Shown here one piece after another: positions 62,550-64,000 of a stretch of DNA of 64,000 nucleotides (position 1 is the stretch's first letter; each line of letters opens with the position of its first letter). The notes beneath the pieces are model-generated. The model made no database searches, was not told where the DNA came from, and was given only the letters and a program-made list of their open reading frames with translations. Source of the DNA: an uncultured Alphaproteobacteria bacterium (lineage in GTDB: Bacteria > Pseudomonadota > Alphaproteobacteria > HIMB59 > GCA-002718135); contig CABYRH010000003.1 of assembly GCA_902521315.1 (NCBI GenBank), positions 124,001-188,000 on the forward strand, written 5' to 3'. Position numbers and translations under genes: made by a program.

Positions 62550-64000
62550 ATTTACAGATAAAAAAAAATCTATAGATTTTTCATTAGGCAATTTAAATTT
62601 ATCTATAGATTTAAATAAAAACATTTTCTTAAAAGAATTAAATTTTATAAAAAATATTAACAACGAAATCTTTGTTATTCGTGCTGAAAATAAGTTAATT
62701 CCAAAAAATAAGTATAAAATAGAAAAAGTCTTTAAAAATACCGATGTTAACTTCACTGTCATATCAATAGATTTTTCTCAGAATTTTGAAAATGATTTCT
62801 TTAAAGGAAGAATATCTTTTGTTCAGAAGAAAAAAAATATTATTGATTTTATTTTTCAATTATCTGCTAGATGGCATAAAGATATTCCTAAGAAAGTACT
62901 CCTAAAATTTCCTTTTATAATAAATCTCCATAAAAATAAAAATTTCTTAAAACCAGGTGATATTTTTGATGGAAAAAAAAGAATTAAAAAAGGTGTTTGG
63001 AATTTACACGAATACCCACCCTCAATTATATCTGATAATTTAGGAATTGAATCTTTAGGATTTGAATTTTACGATCAATTTCCCTGGCAGGCGAATTATA
63101 ATCTTGGAATGAGTGAAGCTATATCGAGTGAAAATTTTGAAAAGTTTGAAACTGAGGTTCAATTAACACAGGAATTAACAGATATTATTCTAATGAAAAT
63201 TTATACAAGCTCTAAAGGAAGAGAAAAAATTTTTAGTCTTTGGAAAGAAAATACCAGAAAAAGATACGATCTAAGAAAATACCACGATAGTAACAATAGA
63301 TGGATAAAAAAAAATTATCTACAGCATTTTATGTTTGCTTATGGAGAAGAGGCATTTGATTATAAAAAAATTCAATTCAAAATTAATCAAATTATCAAAG
63401 AAGGAAAGCAATTTGGAGGTTATGATTCAATTTTATTTTGGCATCAATATCCCAGACTGGGTTTAGATGAAAGTAATCAATGGCAACTATATAAATATTT
63501 ACCAAAAAATTATAAAACTATTAAAAAAATCGTTGATATATGTCATTCACATAATATTAAATTTTTTATTCCTTTTAAACCATGGGACATTAGATCAAAT
63601 GAAAGTTTAGATAGCCACGCTAAATCTTTAGAAAAGTTTATTAAAGAAACAAATATCGATGGTTTTTTTCTTGATACAATGTCATCTTTACCTGAGTCAT
63701 TTCTAAAAATTCAAAAAAAATTTCCCTCATTTGAATTTTGTTCAGAAGGCACACCAAGAGAACAAAGGCAAATTGAAACCTTAACAAGTTCATGGGATCA
63801 AATTGGTGATATCAGAAGAAATTTTAAAGTAGATATAAATTCAAATTTCTTTCGTTTTCTTTTTCCAGAACACCCTCTTAATCTTGTTTCTCGATGGAGT
63901 GTTGGATCTGACAAGGATGCATTAATTAAAAGAGCAGCTTTTAATGGAATGGGAATGGTTATTTGGCAAGATATTTTTGGTTGCTGGCTTCCATTTAGTA
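62536..64000 (+). CDS. Putative TIM-barrel glycoside hydrolase, 3' truncated by window end
   Basis: An open frame of 488 codons from tandem ATGs at 62536/62539 to the last base; the stop is outside the window. It overlaps the SUMF1-like gene by 14 bases. Residues 1-230 look like a beta-rich N-terminal domain. From about 300 a barrel is suggested by FGGYDSILFWHQYPRLGLD, then CHSHNIKFFIPFKPWD, then DGFFLDTM (Asp380) and FEFCSEG (Glu404), the last two being candidate nucleophile and acid/base. The protein is Lys/Asn/Phe-rich as usual here. I do not recognise a specific GH family; clan D or GH13/31-like barrels are the nearest in style. No signal peptide is evident. Its operon position suggests cleavage of a sulfated or desulfated glycoside. 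Confidence 0.6.
   Translation, partial: MMKNKFTDKKKSIDFSLGNLNLSIDLNKNIFLKELNFIKNINNEIFVIRAENKLIPKNKYKIEKVFKNTDVNFTVISIDFSQNFENDFFKGRISFVQKKKNIIDFIFQLSARWHKDIPKKVLLKFPFIINLHKNKNFLKPGDIFDGKKRIKKGVWNLHEYPPSIISDNLGIESLGFEFYDQFPWQANYNLGMSEAISSENFEKFETEVQLTQELTDIILMKIYTSSKGREKIFSLWKENTRKRYDLRKYHDSNNRWIKKNYLQHFMFAYGEEAFDYKKIQFKINQIIKEGKQFGGYDSILFWHQYPRLGLDESNQWQLYKYLPKNYKTIKKIVDICHSHNIKFFIPFKPWDIRSNESLDSHAKSLEKFIKETNIDGFFLDTMSSLPESFLKIQKKFPSFEFCSEGTPREQRQIETLTSSWDQIGDIRRNFKVDINSNFFRFLFPEHPLNLVSRWSVGSDKDALIKRAAFNGMGMVIWQDIFGCWLPFS

Noticed and set aside
62517..62762. Minus-strand 81-residue open frame near the window end
   Set aside because: It is antisense to the start of the glycosidase-like ORF, which is open for 488 codons on the plus strand.
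1..64000. tRNA, rRNA, CRISPR arrays, prophage, insertion sequences or integrases
   Set aside because: I saw no cloverleaf or CCA-type genes, no regularly spaced repeats, and no transposase or integrase motifs. Composition is uniform, with no sign of a recent island.

Overview
The window is about 30% GC, very densely coded, and contains no RNA genes, mobile elements or CRISPR arrays that I can see. There is no gene-free stretch over 300 bases. Convergent genes usually touch or overlap. Gene content (periplasmic binding-protein transporters, organosulfur, sulfatase and compatible-solute-type catabolism) and protein flavour point to a streamlined pelagic Alphaproteobacterium. I would guess an AEGEAN-169/HIMB59-like or other SAR11-like lineage, but that assignment is inference without a marker gene.

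Layout. (1) 1-20.3 kb is an imino-acid/cyclic amide region: a truncated M24 (Xaa-Pro type) peptidase, a GAF-domain protein, a full Dpp-type ABC transporter, three HyuB and two HyuA (hydantoinase/oxoprolinase) genes, an enolase-superfamily enzyme resembling cis-3-hydroxyproline dehydratase/hydroxyproline-betaine epimerase, and bifunctional PutA. Together they could turn proline-, hydroxyproline- or oxoproline-type substrates into glutamate or 2-oxoglutarate precursors. (2) 20.4-23.9 kb is cysQ-cysD-cysNC, which makes PAPS and removes PAP; no reductase is present. (3) 23.9-36.6 kb is a probable LacI-type regulon: an HpsN/HisD-family dehydrogenase, three double-SnoaL proteins, a bicupin, a MetE-like protein, a sugar ABC transporter (without ATPase), a HAD protein lacking its catalytic aspartates, and an SDR. 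A shared TTGAATAA/TTATTCAA dyad lies in both divergent promoters. (4) 36.6-42 kb holds an EamA exporter, a phosphotransacylase, an omega-amino acid (taurine/beta-alanine type) aminotransferase, alanine dehydrogenase and a second MetE-like gene. (5) 42-50 kb holds a phosphonate-monoester-hydrolase/sulfatase and a second complete Dpp-type transporter with an unusually long binding protein. (6) 50-57.4 kb holds an EamA protein, aldose 1-epimerase, a two-subunit ComDE-like sulfopyruvate decarboxylase, a PfkB kinase, an SlcC-like sulfolactate dehydrogenase, a Gfo/Idh oxidoreductase and a fucose-isomerase-like protein. (7) 57.5 kb to the end holds a second sugar ABC system (again no ATPase), a formylglycine-type sulfatase, a SUMF1-like protein without the formylglycine-synthase cysteines, and a large TIM-barrel glycosidase-like ORF running off the window.

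Two themes recur. First, each of the four transporters has the order binding protein, intergenic stem-loop, permeases, with the strongest Shine-Dalgarno on the binding-protein gene. Second, organosulfur chemistry is scattered over the whole window (HpsN-like, SlcC-like, ComDE-like, taurine-type aminotransferase, phosphotransacylase, PAPS synthesis, two formylglycine-type sulfatases). The 50-64 kb block is the best candidate for a not-yet-described sulfated or sulfonated sugar pathway.
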